Numbered from the stretch's first letter, positions 18,403 to 27,078 are shown. The stretch: 64,000 nt of DNA from Actinopolymorpha pittospori (GCF_014873875.1 NZ_JADBEM010000001.1:7316001-7380000), one strand, 5' to 3'. Made by a program: numbers and translations. Notes: generated by a model from the letters alone, not told the origin.

Positions 18403-18963
18403 GTGGCCAAGCTGATCTACTCTGCTCTCGCGTCTCTGGACGGATACGTCGCGGACAAGAGCGGCAACTTCGACTGGGCGGCGCCCGATGAGGAGGTGCA
18501 CGCGTTCGTCAACGACCTCGAGCGGCCGATCGGCACGTCCCTCAACGGGCGTCGGATGTACGACATCATGGTGTACTGGGAGACCGAGGGCACCGGAGAC
18601 GACGACTCGGCGGTGAGCAGGGACTTCGCGCAGATCTGGCGAGCGGCCGAAAAGATCGTGTACTCGCGGACGCTCCAGACGCCGTCGAGTGCGCGGACCC
18701 GGATCGAGCGCGATTTCGATCCGGCGGCGATCAAGCAGCTCAAGGAGTCCTCGACCCGCGACATCTCGATTGGCGGCGCGGAACTCGCTGGCCAGGCACT
18801 GGCCGCGGGCCTGGTCGACGAATGCCACCTGTTCCTCAACCCGATTGTCATCGGTGGTGGGACGCGCGCACTGCCGGATGACGTTGCCGTCCAGCTCGAA
18901 CTCCTGGACGAGCACCGCTTCCGAAGCGGTGTCGTTCACCTCCACTACGGGGTCCGCGTCTGA
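18403..18963 (+). CDS. Dihydrofolate reductase-fold protein (RibD C-terminal domain family)
   Basis: A 186-residue cytoplasmic oxidoreductase of the RibD_C/YyaP family. Features are LIYSALASLDGYVAD at the first strand, the NGRRMYDIMVYWE segment, and DISIGGAELAGQALAAGLVDE with the NADPH-binding GGAEL loop. GTG 18403 is 7 bp after GGTGGAGG; an upstream ATG has no such site. Physiological substrates of stand-alone members are unknown. A strong hairpin follows the stop. Confidence 0.85.
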   Translation: MAKLIYSALASLDGYVADKSGNFDWAAPDEEVHAFVNDLERPIGTSLNGRRMYDIMVYWETEGTGDDDSAVSRDFAQIWRAAEKIVYSRTLQTPSSARTRIERDFDPAAIKQLKESSTRDISIGGAELAGQALAAGLVDECHLFLNPIVIGGGTRALPDDVAVQLELLDEHRFRSGVVHLHYGVRV

Positions 18964-18989
18964 CCAGCAGACCCAACGCGACGGGGCAC

Positions 18990-19029
18990 GGGAGCCGGGT
19001 CGCCCCATCGGATGATGACCCCGGCTCCC
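18990..19029 (+). terminator. Terminator hairpin after the RibD-like gene
   Basis: GGGAGCCGGG (18990-18999) pairs perfectly with CCCGGCTCCC (19020-19029) around a 20-nt loop, 26 bp after the stop at 18963. Confidence 0.7.
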
Positions 19030-19164
19030 CGGACAGGGTCGGCGCTGACCTCATTTCGGCCGTGCTCGCCTCGTCGGGTACGGTCGCCGGGTTGTCTTCA
19101 CTGCTGGGAGCCCATGAGGTTCGCGTGTGGCACCGGCAGTTCCAGACTGAGAGCAGGTTTCGTT

Positions 19165-19545
19165 ATGGCATGTCGTATCAGTGAGCTCGTGCTCGGTTGC
19201 CGCGACCCCGAGGTGCTGGCGCGGTTCTGGTGCGAGGTCCTGGACTTCGTCGTGCTCGATCGCGAGGACGACGGCACGCTGGAGATCGGGCCGCGCGAAG
19301 GGTTCGGTGGTCCGCAGCCGACGATCATCCTCAGTCGCAGGGATGAGCCGGAGAAGGGAAAGTCCCGGCTGCACATCGACGTCAACGCCACCGACCGCGA
19401 TCAGGACGCCGAGCTCGAACGCCTTCTGAAGCTTGGTGCGCGCCCGGTCGACATCGGCCAGACGGGGCAGGAGTCATGGCATGTCCTGGCCGACCCCGAA
19501 GGCAATGAGTTCTGCCTGCTCAGGACCCGCCTCGACCCACTCTGA
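19165..19545 (+). CDS. VOC superfamily (glyoxalase/bleomycin-resistance-like) protein
   Basis: A 126-residue glyoxalase-like protein. It opens with ISELVLGCRDPEVLARFW, has RLHIDVNATDRDQDAELER in the middle and ends WHVLADPEGNEFCLL, the usual end of the second beta-alpha-beta module. ATG 19165 follows AGCAGG; an upstream in-frame ATG at 19114 is possible. Metal ligands are consistent with the fold, but no substrate can be named. Confidence 0.82.
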   Translation: MACRISELVLGCRDPEVLARFWCEVLDFVVLDREDDGTLEIGPREGFGGPQPTIILSRRDEPEKGKSRLHIDVNATDRDQDAELERLLKLGARPVDIGQTGQESWHVLADPEGNEFCLLRTRLDPL

Positions 19546-19584
19546 TGATCATCGGTCACGCCTCGGCACCGGGTACCTGTTGCC

Positions 19585-20321
19585 CTAGGCGTCGCGGGAG
19601 CGCAGTAGCCACCCTGCGATCCCCAGGGCGATGATCGTGTACCCGCACACCAGCGCGAGCGTGGGCCAGGCGCCGATGCCTCCCATCGTCTCGGCTGTCG
19701 CGTCTGAGCTCTGGGCGAGCTTCTGCAGCGCGGTCGTCGGTGCGGCGGCGACGACCCACCGACCCCAGGCGCCCAGGATCGGTCCGAGTATCGCCGGCAG
19801 CAGGACGACGCCGATCGCAACGGTGAGGGCGCCCGCGGTGTGCCTGAGGATCACCGCGGCGGTGAGTCCCAGCAGGCCGGTGGCGGAGAAGGTCAGCGCT
19901 ATTCCGAACAGGGCCGGCACCGGTTCGCCCGGGCGGTAGCCCTCCTCGGCGAGCAGGACGCGACCAGTCGCGTACCCGAGCGTGCCGGCGAGAAGGCCTC
20001 CGACGTACGTCAGGGTCACGACCACGGTGGCCTTCGCGCCGAGCACGGTCAGGCGGCGCGGTGTGGCGGTGAGGGTGGTGCGGATCAGGCCGGTGCTGTA
20101 CTCCCCCGACATCATCAGGACACCGAGGACGCCGCGCCGAGTTGCCCGACGACGGCTCCGGTCAGGGCGCCGCCGAGGATCGTGTCGTCTGGTTGCAGGC
20201 TTCGGGTGAGCGCCACGAGCGCGGCGAGGGCCGGTACGGCCGTGAAGGCGGCCACCGGGGCCCACCGCGTCGCCGAAACCGTGCGCAGTTTGGTCCATTC
20301 GCTGGCCAGCACGCTCATCAT
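19585..20321 (-). pseudogene. ABC-2 type transporter permease, one-base frameshift
   Basis: An ABC-2 permease in two frames. The first part (ATG 20321, MMSVLASEWTKLRTV) carries the first membrane helix up to VVGQLG. The second resumes at GVLGVLMMSGEYSTGLIR, the hallmark of this permease family, and continues through four or five helices to LLRSRDA. The break is at about 20131-20138 in a GC-rich GCCGCGCC run. Adding one base gives a 245-residue intact permease. It overlaps the ATPase gene by 4 bp (ATGA). A sequencing error is likely; if real, the exporter is broken. Confidence 0.85.
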
Positions 20322-21226
20322 CGCTGCTCCCCGCGGAACTCGACGCTCGCTTCGGTCATCCGCAGGTACACCTCCTCCAGGGTGGAGCGTCTGGTGCTGA
20401 GTTTGTGCAGCGTGATCTGGTGGGCGGCGGCGATGTCGCCGATCTCGGCCCGAGGAAGTCCGCGGATCTCAAATTCCCCGTCCACGCCCGGTCCTACGGT
20501 GGCGCCGGCCTGCGCCAGCTGCTGGATCAGGATGGCTGCCTGGGGTGAGCGGATGAGGGTGGCCGACGGGGAGTTGACCTCGATGAAGTCGGTCATTGGT
20601 GCGTCGGCGAGCAGCCTGCCCTGTCCGATCACGACGAGATGGTCCGCGGTGAGTTCCATCTCGCTCATCAGGTGGCTCGACAGGAGGACGGTGCGGCCCT
20701 CGCGGGCGAGTCCGCGCATGAGGTCGCGGATCCATCGGATGCCGTCAGTGTCCAGGCCGTTGGCCGGCTCGTCGAGGATCAGCACCGCCGGGTCGCCGAG
20801 CAGTGCCGCCGCGACGCCGAGGCGTTGGGCCATGCCGAGCGAGAACTGCCGTGCCGGGCGGTGGGCGACGTCGGCGAGTCCGACGAGTTCGAGGACACGG
20901 GCGACTCGGCTCCGGGTGATGCGGTTGCTCTGGGCGAGCCACAGCAGGTGGTGGTAGCCGCTGCGGCCGCCGTGGACCGCGCGGGCGTCGAGGAGGCAGC
21001 CGACCTGCCGCATGGGGTCGGTCAGGGAGGCGTAGGCGAGGCCACCGACGGTGGCGGTGCCGGAGTCGGGGGTGTCCAGGCCGAGGATCAGCCGCATGGT
21101 GGTGGACTTGCCGGCTCCGTTGGGGCCGAGGAATCCTGTCACCCGCCCGGGTTTGACCTGGAACGACAGGCGGTCGACCGCGACCGTGCGGCCGTAGGTC
21201 TTGGAGAGCTCGTTCACCTCGATCAT
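20318..21226 (-). CDS. ABC transporter ATP-binding protein (ABC-2 exporter, drug-resistance type)
   Basis: A 302-residue ATPase. Walker A is GPNGAGKST (34-42), the signature is FSLGMAQRLG (about 128-137) and Walker B is VLILDEP (148-154). It has the C-terminal extension typical of CcmA/DrrA-type exporters (SASVEFRGEQR at the end). It pairs with the ABC-2 permease by a 4-bp overlap and is downstream of a NarL-type two-component system on the same strand. A palindrome related to the one upstream of the kinase lies 56 bp before its start, so the response regulator probably controls it. Confidence 0.9.
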   Translation of the reverse strand: MIEVNELSKTYGRTVAVDRLSFQVKPGRVTGFLGPNGAGKSTTMRLILGLDTPDSGTATVGGLAYASLTDPMRQVGCLLDARAVHGGRSGYHHLLWLAQSNRITRSRVARVLELVGLADVAHRPARQFSLGMAQRLGVAAALLGDPAVLILDEPANGLDTDGIRWIRDLMRGLAREGRTVLLSSHLMSEMELTADHLVVIGQGRLLADAPMTDFIEVNSPSATLIRSPQAAILIQQLAQAGATVGPGVDGEFEIRGLPRAEIGDIAAAHQITLHKLSTRRSTLEEVYLRMTEASVEFRGEQR

Positions 21227-21281
21227 GTGGCCAACCTAGGAAGGACGGCGGTGTTGGGCATCCGCCGCGAGGAGTTGGCTC

Positions 21282-21299
21282 GTACTCAGTCGGGAGTAT
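21282..21299. promoter_or_regulatory. Candidate response-regulator site upstream of the ABC exporter
   Basis: GTACTCA-N4-GGAGTAT, an 18-bp imperfect palindrome overlapping the stop codon of the response regulator gene and lying 56 bp upstream of the ABC ATPase start. It matches 12 of 14 arm positions of the perfect palindrome at 23135-23152, with identical spacing. Confidence 0.6.
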
Positions 21300-21957
21300 C
21301 GCCCGCGCGGGCCAGTCCGGTCTCGTAGGCCAGGACGACCAGCTGGGCGCGGTCCCGCATGCCGAGTTTGATCATCGAGCGGCTGACATGGGTCTTGGCG
21401 GTCAGCGGGCTCATGAACAGTCGTGCGGCTATCTCCTGGTTGGACAGTCCCGCGGCGACGAGCCTGACCACGTCACGTTCCCGGTCGGTCAGCACATGGA
21501 GCCGGTCTGCGCCGAGGACCTGCCCGCTGAGCCGGGTGAACTCGGTGACGACCGTGCGGGTGACGGTCGGCGACAGCAGCGCCTGGCCGGCGGCGACGAG
21601 GCGCAGCGCCGTACGCAGGTCATCGGGTTCCACGTCCTTGAGGAGGAAGCCGCTCGCGCCGCTGCGCAGCGCCTGGAACACGTACTCGTCGATCTCGAAG
21701 GTCGTCAGGACCAGCACGCGTACGTCGGCCAGGTCCGGGTCGGCCGCGATCTGCCGGGTCGCCTCCAGCCCGTCCATGCCGGGCATCCGGATGTCCATGA
21801 GTACGACGTCGGGTCGGGTTCGGCGGGCGTGCGCCACGGCCTCCTCGCCGTTCCTCGCTTCGGCGACGACGACGAGATCGTCGGTCAACTCGAGCAGCGC
21901 CCGGAATCCGGCCCGGACCACCGTCTGGTCGTCGGCCAGTACGACCCTGACTGTCAC
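21286..21957 (-). CDS. NarL/LuxR family response regulator
   Basis: A 223-residue response regulator. The receiver domain has the acidic pair Asp9-Asp10 and the phospho-acceptor Asp55 in VVLMDIRMPGMDG. The LuxR-type helix-turn-helix is at about 148-205 (LTDRERDVVRLVAAGLSNQE). Its start overlaps the kinase stop by 4 bp (ATGA). Two near-identical palindromes, before the kinase and before the ABC exporter, are its probable binding sites. Confidence 0.92.
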   Translation of the reverse strand: MTVRVVLADDQTVVRAGFRALLELTDDLVVVAEARNGEEAVAHARRTRPDVVLMDIRMPGMDGLEATRQIAADPDLADVRVLVLTTFEIDEYVFQALRSGASGFLLKDVEPDDLRTALRLVAAGQALLSPTVTRTVVTEFTRLSGQVLGADRLHVLTDRERDVVRLVAAGLSNQEIAARLFMSPLTAKTHVSRSMIKLGMRDRAQLVVLAYETGLARAGDTPD

Positions 21958-23099
21958 ACCGTGCTCCCCGCCACCGCGTCCATCCCGTTCGTGGGCAGGA
22001 TCGCGCGTACCCGGAAGCCGCCTTGCGCGGTTCGTCCGTACTCCGCTGTGCCGCCGACACTGGCCGCGCGCTCGGTGATCCCGGTCAACCCGAATCCGCC
22101 CGCACCGGTACCGGTACCGCGGCCGTCGTCGGTGACCTCGACGAGGAGACGGTGACCGTCCTGGCGTACCCGGATCTCCACGCGGCGGGCATCCGCGTGG
22201 CGGATGACGTTGGTGAGCGACTCCTGCACGATTCGGTACGCGGCCAGCTCGACCCCGGGTAACACAGTGGTGGTTGCGGCATCGTGATGCAGGACGGCCG
22301 ACAGGCCGCTGTCGCGGACGCTGTCCACGAGACGGGCGAGGTCGGCCAGGCCGGGCGCCGGGGCGGTGGAGACACCGGTGTGCCCGTCACGTAGGACGGC
22401 CACCATGCCGCGCAGCTCCGCGACCGCGCCACGGCCCAGCATGCGGGCCTGGGCCAGCGCTTCGCGGGCGACGTCGGGGCGTCGGTCGAACGCCTCTGCC
22501 GCGACGCTCGCCTGCACGGTCATGGCGGCAACGGTGTGCGCGACCACGTCGTGGAGTTCCCGTGCGACGTGCAGGCGTTCGTGTTGTGCGCGGCGTTGGG
22601 CCTCGGCTTCCCGCTCGGCTCGCTCCTGTTCGGCTCGCCTCGCCTGTTCGGCTACCAGTTCCCGCCGCCCGCGTACGGTCTCACCGAGCAGGAGCGCGGC
22701 TGCGGGGAGCGCGACTTCGGTCACCGGCAGGCCGGCGTCGCCGACAGCGATCGCCAGCGCCCCGAAGAAGACGACCGTGCAGGCCCCGGCCAGCAGAGTG
22801 CGACGCCGGTCGCCCTGGACCGCGATCGTGTAGAGCGCGACCATCGTGGGCAGCCCGGTCAGCTCACCGCGGTGACCCACCGCGTACCAGGTGGCCAGCG
22901 CCGCCGCGCAGACAACGGCGACTGCGACCGGGAAGCGCCGACGAACCAGCAACGCCACGGCGGGGACCAGCACCAGCGCGTAGGAGGGTGCATCTGCCTG
23001 CCGGGTCCCAGCCACGTTCCACCACGCGTCCAGGCAGGTGGGCACGGCGACCGCAACCGCGACCACCACGTCGACCAATCTCGCTGGAGTGCGTTCCAC
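21954..23099 (-). CDS. Sensor histidine kinase (HisKA_3, DesK/NarX-like)
   Basis: A membrane kinase of about 381 residues with four or five N-terminal helices, a coiled linker (EQARRAEQERAEREAEAQ) and the HisKA_3 phospho-acceptor box LHVARELHDVVAHTV. The ATPase domain has the N box VQESLTNVIRHADA and a G box in GGFGLTGITERAASVGG. I prefer GTG 23099. Starting at GTG 23192 would place the perfect palindrome at 23135-23152 inside the gene, although it looks like a promoter-proximal site. It overlaps the regulator gene by 4 bp. The likely signal is membrane stress or a drug handled by the adjacent exporter (inference). Confidence 0.88.
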   Translation of the reverse strand: MERTPARLVDVVVAVAVAVPTCLDAWWNVAGTRQADAPSYALVLVPAVALLVRRRFPVAVAVVCAAALATWYAVGHRGELTGLPTMVALYTIAVQGDRRRTLLAGACTVVFFGALAIAVGDAGLPVTEVALPAAALLLGETVRGRRELVAEQARRAEQERAEREAEAQRRAQHERLHVARELHDVVAHTVAAMTVQASVAAEAFDRRPDVAREALAQARMLGRGAVAELRGMVAVLRDGHTGVSTAPAPGLADLARLVDSVRDSGLSAVLHHDAATTTVLPGVELAAYRIVQESLTNVIRHADARRVEIRVRQDGHRLLVEVTDDGRGTGTGAGGFGLTGITERAASVGGTAEYGRTAQGGFRVRAILPTNGMDAVAGSTV

Positions 23100-23406
23100 G
23101 ACAGCAACCGTATGGTCGAGGCGCCACGGTCCGCGTACTCCTGCGGGAGTACGTTCACGTGGCGGGCCGCCACATCGGGAGATAACGGACACCTCTCGAT
23201 GGCACCAGGAGCCCAGGAGTGCACGTCAGCACGGCGACCAGCGCCGGTAGGTCTGGGCAGCCGAACGAAGACTTCACGCCAGACGTACGGCCGGCACCGA
23301 GGACTCTCCGGCTGGGACGATCAAAAGGGTACGGGGGGGAGCCACACCCCCTACCGAGGAGCTGGCGTGATGGTTCGCCCGCTGTGGCGCTGGCATCGTC
23401 TGGGAT
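23100..23406. other. Divergent intergenic region between the kinase and a small membrane protein
   Basis: This 307-bp stretch holds the palindrome at 23135-23152 and presumably both divergent promoters. Nothing else is recognised. A G-rich run (GTACGGGGGGGAG) lies near 23328. Confidence 0.4.
23135..23152. promoter_or_regulatory. Perfect palindrome upstream of the histidine kinase operon
   Basis: GTACTCC-TGCG-GGAGTAC, 7-bp perfect arms, 36 bp upstream of the chosen kinase start. A variant with the same spacing is at 21282-21299, before the ABC exporter. Probable autoregulatory site of the NarL-type regulator. Confidence 0.65.
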
Positions 23407-23861
23407 ATGCCTCCCTCTTCAGTACGCGTGGCCACCGTCGGATGGTCGGTGGCGGTCGGCGCGGGCGTGGTCGAATCGGCGCTCGCCGTGGCTCAGATCG
23501 TCGCGCACGGCCAGCTCACCGCCGGCGAATGGGCGAACATCGGCCTGCGTGCCGTCGTGTACGCGTTGGCGATGCTGCTTGTCGTGCAGTTCAACCGGGG
23601 CCGCCGCTGGGCCCGGCTCGCGCTGACCGTGTTGCTGAGCTTCATCGGCCTTGGCACTCTGGTGGTACCAGCGGTCGCGGACTCGCCGACGGGCAGAGCG
23701 TCGTCGCGGCACTCGGCGACAGTGGCAGGCTCGGCTGGGCCTTCGTCAGCGTCCGACTCCTCCACATCGCCTGCGTGCTCACCGCCTCCGTTGCCATGTA
23801 CCTCCCCTCCGCGAACCACTTCTTCACCTCCACCCGAGGCGCCGCTGTCCCGGCCCACTGA
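23407..23861 (+). pseudogene. Small membrane protein, one-base frameshift
   Basis: The first frame (from ATG 23407) encodes about 90 residues with two or three hydrophobic helices (VGWSVAVGAGVVESALAVAQ, then AVVYALAMLLVVQF, then LALTVLLSFIGLGTLVV). At about 23676-23681 the coding signal moves to the next frame, which adds LADGQSVVAALGDSGRLGW and another helix (LLHIACVLTASVAMYL) and stops at 23861. One added base restores a protein of 151 residues with four helices. No named family is recognised. It resembles uncharacterised small actinobacterial membrane proteins. Confidence 0.65.
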
Positions 23862-23867
23862 CGCGGG

Positions 23868-23956
23868 CCTGGACGTTCCTCGGCGCTGTCGTAGTCATCC
23901 CGGTGCAGCAGGATCACGACGTCGGCGTCCTGCTCGTTCCAGCCGTCGACGAACAC
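23868..23956 (-). pseudogene. Fragment of a replicative DNA helicase (DnaB C-terminal domain)
   Basis: The minus strand encodes WNEQDADVVILLHRDDYDSA followed by EERPG. This matches the DnaB-family stretch in which EQDADVV(I/M)LLHR precedes the C-terminal basic region. Only about 30 residues remain and there is no start. A 39-bp piece (23894-23932) is nearly identical to 38352-38390, part of another DnaB fragment. A relic of a plasmid, phage or duplicated dnaB. Confidence 0.6.
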
Positions 23957-24005
23957 CTGGATCGCGGGTTCGGGTGAAGTGCAGCTTGATCCGGGGTGAG
24001 GGTTC

Positions 24006-25262
24006 TCACCTGCATGAAGGCAGGTGGATCGGCTGCCAATCGCAGTAGACGGCGAACTGGTCTGCTTTCAGGGAGCCGTCACTGTCGAGTGTGCCATCTG
24101 GCCCTTGGCCTGGCCGGTATCCCCATCGCCACCAGGTTGTGCTGATCCCCTGCTGGTTGCGAGCGAAGGTTGGCCCACCCAACGCGCCGTCGTTGCCGTT
24201 GACGTAATCGGTGAGGGTTGTTGCCCAGTTCGTGTCGTCGGGGTTGTTCTGCATCGATGAGCCGGCCTCACCGATCCACACTGGTGCAAGGTTCTTGGTG
24301 ACGACGTAGCCCCAGGCTCCGTTGAAGCGAGCGACCGCAGCTGGACCGCTGTCGGGGTCGACGCCGCTGATCTCGTTCGGGTACTCGTGCACCGAGTAGA
24401 CGACCTTGTCCACAACCCGGTGTCCGTTGACGGTCAACGTGACCGGCTTCGAAGCGACCGCGGTCAGGTCGCCCTCGGGCGTTGTGATGCCGGGCTTACC
24501 CGCGAAGTTGCCGCCGTAGTTTTGCGGTCCCTCGCAGATGATCAATACCCCAGGGTCGATCGCCTCCAAAGCGCTGCCAACCGTGGAGTACATCGCTTGA
24601 ATGTCAGTGACGCTGCCGTCGCCCCAGGTGCTCATCCCAGGGTAGGCGAGCGGCTCGTTGTGCAGGTCGAACCCGATGACCGTGGTATTTCCGGCGTAGT
24701 GGAGGGCGATCTGCTCCCAGTCGGCGCGGAACACCTCCTGGGTAACGGTGCCCGGATTTCCACACCCGTCGGTGCCGTCGGTGCCCGGACCAGAGTCGAA
24801 CCACAACCCGTTCGCCTGCTGCGCAAGACAGTTGCCGTTACCGGCGAGCCCCTCGTCGGCGTGATGATTCAGGATGACCTTCATGCCGGTGTTGCCGGCG
24901 GCCCGCACCACGGCGTCCAGTTGCCGCCAAAACGTCGCCGGATCACGGTCCAGGTCACGGTTGTACCAGCCAATCGTGATCGTGTTGAACCCGGCCCGCC
25001 GCATCTCCGCGACGTTCCGCGCACGGGTCTGGAACGGAGCGATCTCTCCCATGTCCCAACCGACCGCGGCGATTCGCACTGATGGCTCTCGCCGGCCCTG
25101 CGGCACGAGCTGATTGCCCGCAGTGCTCAGATACCCTGCCGGTAACAAGACCGCCGAGTCGGCGTGAGTCGACGTACCGGCCATCGCGCCAGTACTGGCC
25201 AAGCCCGTCAGTACCCACGCGAAAAGCGTCACGATGAAGCTGAACAGAACTCGCCGCACCAC
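24006..25262 (-). CDS. Secreted glycoside hydrolase family 5 (endoglucanase/mannanase-like)
   Basis: A 418-residue secreted enzyme. Residues 1-28 form a Sec signal (MVRRVLFSFIVTLFAWVL, then an Ala-rich cleavage region ending AMAG). The GH5 catalytic pair is visible: acid/base Glu203 in DLHNEPLAY and nucleophile Glu332 in VWIGEAGSS. His residues in ILNHHADE and YSVHEYP line the active site. It probably cleaves beta-1,4-glucan or mannan outside the cell. The start is a GTG-GTG pair, with AGAGGAG upstream of 25262. No carbohydrate-binding module is attached. Confidence 0.88.
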   Translation of the reverse strand: MVRRVLFSFIVTLFAWVLTGLASTGAMAGTSTHADSAVLLPAGYLSTAGNQLVPQGRREPSVRIAAVGWDMGEIAPFQTRARNVAEMRRAGFNTITIGWYNRDLDRDPATFWRQLDAVVRAAGNTGMKVILNHHADEGLAGNGNCLAQQANGLWFDSGPGTDGTDGCGNPGTVTQEVFRADWEQIALHYAGNTTVIGFDLHNEPLAYPGMSTWGDGSVTDIQAMYSTVGSALEAIDPGVLIICEGPQNYGGNFAGKPGITTPEGDLTAVASKPVTLTVNGHRVVDKVVYSVHEYPNEISGVDPDSGPAAVARFNGAWGYVVTKNLAPVWIGEAGSSMQNNPDDTNWATTLTDYVNGNDGALGGPTFARNQQGISTTWWRWGYRPGQGPDGTLDSDGSLKADQFAVYCDWQPIHLPSCR

Positions 25263-25713
25263 GATGGACTCCTCTTGTTCGGCACGGTAAACGACCAGAC
25301 CGTGGCTCAGTACCAGCAGTCCGTCCGGACGATGCCGGCGTACGACCGTGACGACCGGCCAGCTCCCAACCTCGAGGTAGCGCTCTTCGAAGGCGAAGGC
25401 TCCTCAACGTCCTGCCGCGTCTGATCGTAGACTTCAGGCTCTGACGGTAGAAACACTTCTGGATGGCCGACTTCTCCCAGGTGTCTATAACAGCTCGATG
25501 CCTGTCGAACCGCCTGCGGCGGGCCAGGCGTCGAGATCGCCCGGGCTGCACTGACTGGCCGAGCCCCCGGAAAATGCGAAGGCCTCCAGCACAACAGCGT
25601 CGCCGAGGCTGGAGACCTTCATCGTGTTCGAACTGGTCAGCACACCAATCGGGGCCTGCGGAGGTTCAGCGAGAGGGCGACCCTCGCCCTTCTCCTGTTT
25701 CTTGACCGCGATC
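25263..25713. other. Intergenic region with a long hairpin and a possible small ORF
   Basis: This 451-bp stretch contains a 13-bp-arm inverted repeat (25578-25620). On the minus strand an ORF beginning MKVSSLGDAVVLEAFAFSGG and ending near 25489 (45 residues from ATG 25623) spans the hairpin. It has no ribosome site and no known relatives that I recognise, so I do not call it a gene. Confidence 0.4.
25578..25620. terminator. Long inverted repeat, possible terminator of the 454-residue orphan
   Basis: GAAGG-C-CTCCAGC (25578-25590) pairs with GCTGGAG-A-CCTTC (25608-25620), with a single C/A mismatch and a 17-nt loop, about 95 bp downstream of the stop at 25714. Confidence 0.45.
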
Positions 25714-27078
25714 TCATTGACCCTGGGTCGGCCTGTACTCCCGCAGCCTGGTGGCCATCGACTCGGGCACGACGCGAATCCAACTGCGGAGGAACCTGCG
25801 CGGTACGTCGTCGGGCAGCGGCGGCGGCTGGTCCTTCTTGAAGTCCGCGGTGCTCGCCTGTCGCTTGAGCGGCGGGCTTCCCGGTTCGTTGACCGGGGAG
25901 AGGGTCGGCGCCTGGGGGATGCTCGCCGCGTAGAACCCTCCGACGCCCCTGCGCTGGGCGCCCGGCCACGAGCCGACCGTGTGGAGCATGAGATCGATCT
26001 CGTCGGACGTCATCGTCGCCGCGAAATGCACGCGCGTGTACAGGTTGGCGTCGCCGGTCATCCCCAGCCAGTTCAGCCACTTCGCGATCTCGCCCTCGGC
26101 GATGATCGTCTTGTTCACGTACGTCGAGTACGCATACAAGGCGGCCGGCCAGCGGGAGGCCTGGTACTCCTTGTCGGCCCGAGTGATCTCCGCGAGCTCG
26201 GCGGGGTACTTCTGCGCCAGGTACGCCCTGAACTCCTTGCCTGTGATGAAGCGATGCCCGTAGAGGGGCGTCGCGTGATGGATCGCCTCGTCGACGAACG
26301 CGACGTATCCGTACGGGTTCACGATCCCGGTCCTGATCTCCGTCGGCTTCCCCAGCGTCCGACGGATCTCGTCGAGGTCGTCTGTGAACACCTTGGGCAG
26401 CGTGCCCGGCTTCCCGTCGGTGCCCTTGATCAGCGCGTCGTGCTCCGGGGATGGGGCTGGGTTGAGCACGTACTCCGGGCCCATCACCTTGTTGTCGCCG
26501 ACGTGGTAGTTCAGGTTCACGAAGAGCGTCTCGCCTTTGGTGTCCTTGTGGAGCCCCGTCGCGTCCTTGGGACGCGAGCGGATGTAGTGCACCTCGACAA
26601 GGATCTTCCATTCGCCGTTGGGCAGTCCGACGAGGCGCAGGTACTCGAGCTGCTTCGCGTCGATCATGGTCTTCAGGGTGTTCTCGATCAACGCCGGGCC
26701 GAGTCCGGCCTGGATGACCAGACCCGCCCGTTCGCTTCCGCCGGAGCGGGCCCCCAGGATCGTCCCCGGTAGCTGCACGAGCTTCGCCTGCTGGACCGCT
26801 TTGGTGAAGAGATCGTCGTTCCCGTCGTATCGGTCAGGGAGACGCTCGATCAGGATGCCGCCGAGGTTGATCTCAGTCGAGGCCTCGCTCTGGAAGAGCT
26901 TCTCGAGGTCCTCGACGAGCTTCTTCTGGACCGCGATCGCCGGTCCGTCTGCGATCTTGGGGACGGCGAGCTGCTTCAGCAGCGCCACCGACTCCGCGTT
27001 GCGTTGCGTTGCCCCCTGCGATTCCCTGCCCTGCGGCGCTCCTGAAGCGCGACTCACCTGAGACGAATCGTCGTCCAT
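25714..27078 (-). CDS. Orphan protein with a 2-oxoglutarate dioxygenase-like residue pattern
   Basis: A 454-residue soluble protein without signal peptide that I do not recognise. The middle looks like a double-stranded beta-helix: GEWKILVEVHYIRSR is followed by the H-x-D motif TGLHKDTKGETLFVNLNY (His177, Asp179), and later AFVDEAIHHATPLYGHR supplies a distal His268 and, eight residues on, Arg276. That order and spacing fit Fe(II)/2-oxoglutarate enzymes (inference only). The N-terminal 35 residues are polar and disordered-looking; the C-terminal region (PPPLPDDVPRRFLRSW) is proline-rich. AGGGGGG precedes ATG 27078. It is not in an operon. A secreted-system cargo or a stand-alone oxygenase are both possible. 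Confidence 0.7.
   Translation of the reverse strand: MDDDSSQVSRASGAPQGRESQGATQRNAESVALLKQLAVPKIADGPAIAVQKKLVEDLEKLFQSEASTEINLGGILIERLPDRYDGNDDLFTKAVQQAKLVQLPGTILGARSGGSERAGLVIQAGLGPALIENTLKTMIDAKQLEYLRLVGLPNGEWKILVEVHYIRSRPKDATGLHKDTKGETLFVNLNYHVGDNKVMGPEYVLNPAPSPEHDALIKGTDGKPGTLPKVFTDDLDEIRRTLGKPTEIRTGIVNPYGYVAFVDEAIHHATPLYGHRFITGKEFRAYLAQKYPAELAEITRADKEYQASRWPAALYAYSTYVNKTIIAEGEIAKWLNWLGMTGDANLYTRVHFAATMTSDEIDLMLHTVGSWPGAQRRGVGGFYAASIPQAPTLSPVNEPGSPPLKRQASTADFKKDQPPPLPDDVPRRFLRSWIRVVPESMATRLREYRPTQGQ

Noticed and set aside
9503..27078. A contractile-injection or phage-tail gene cluster around the DUF4157 protein
   Set aside because: No sheath, tube, baseplate or AAA-ATPase gene is present; neighbours are ordinary metabolic genes.
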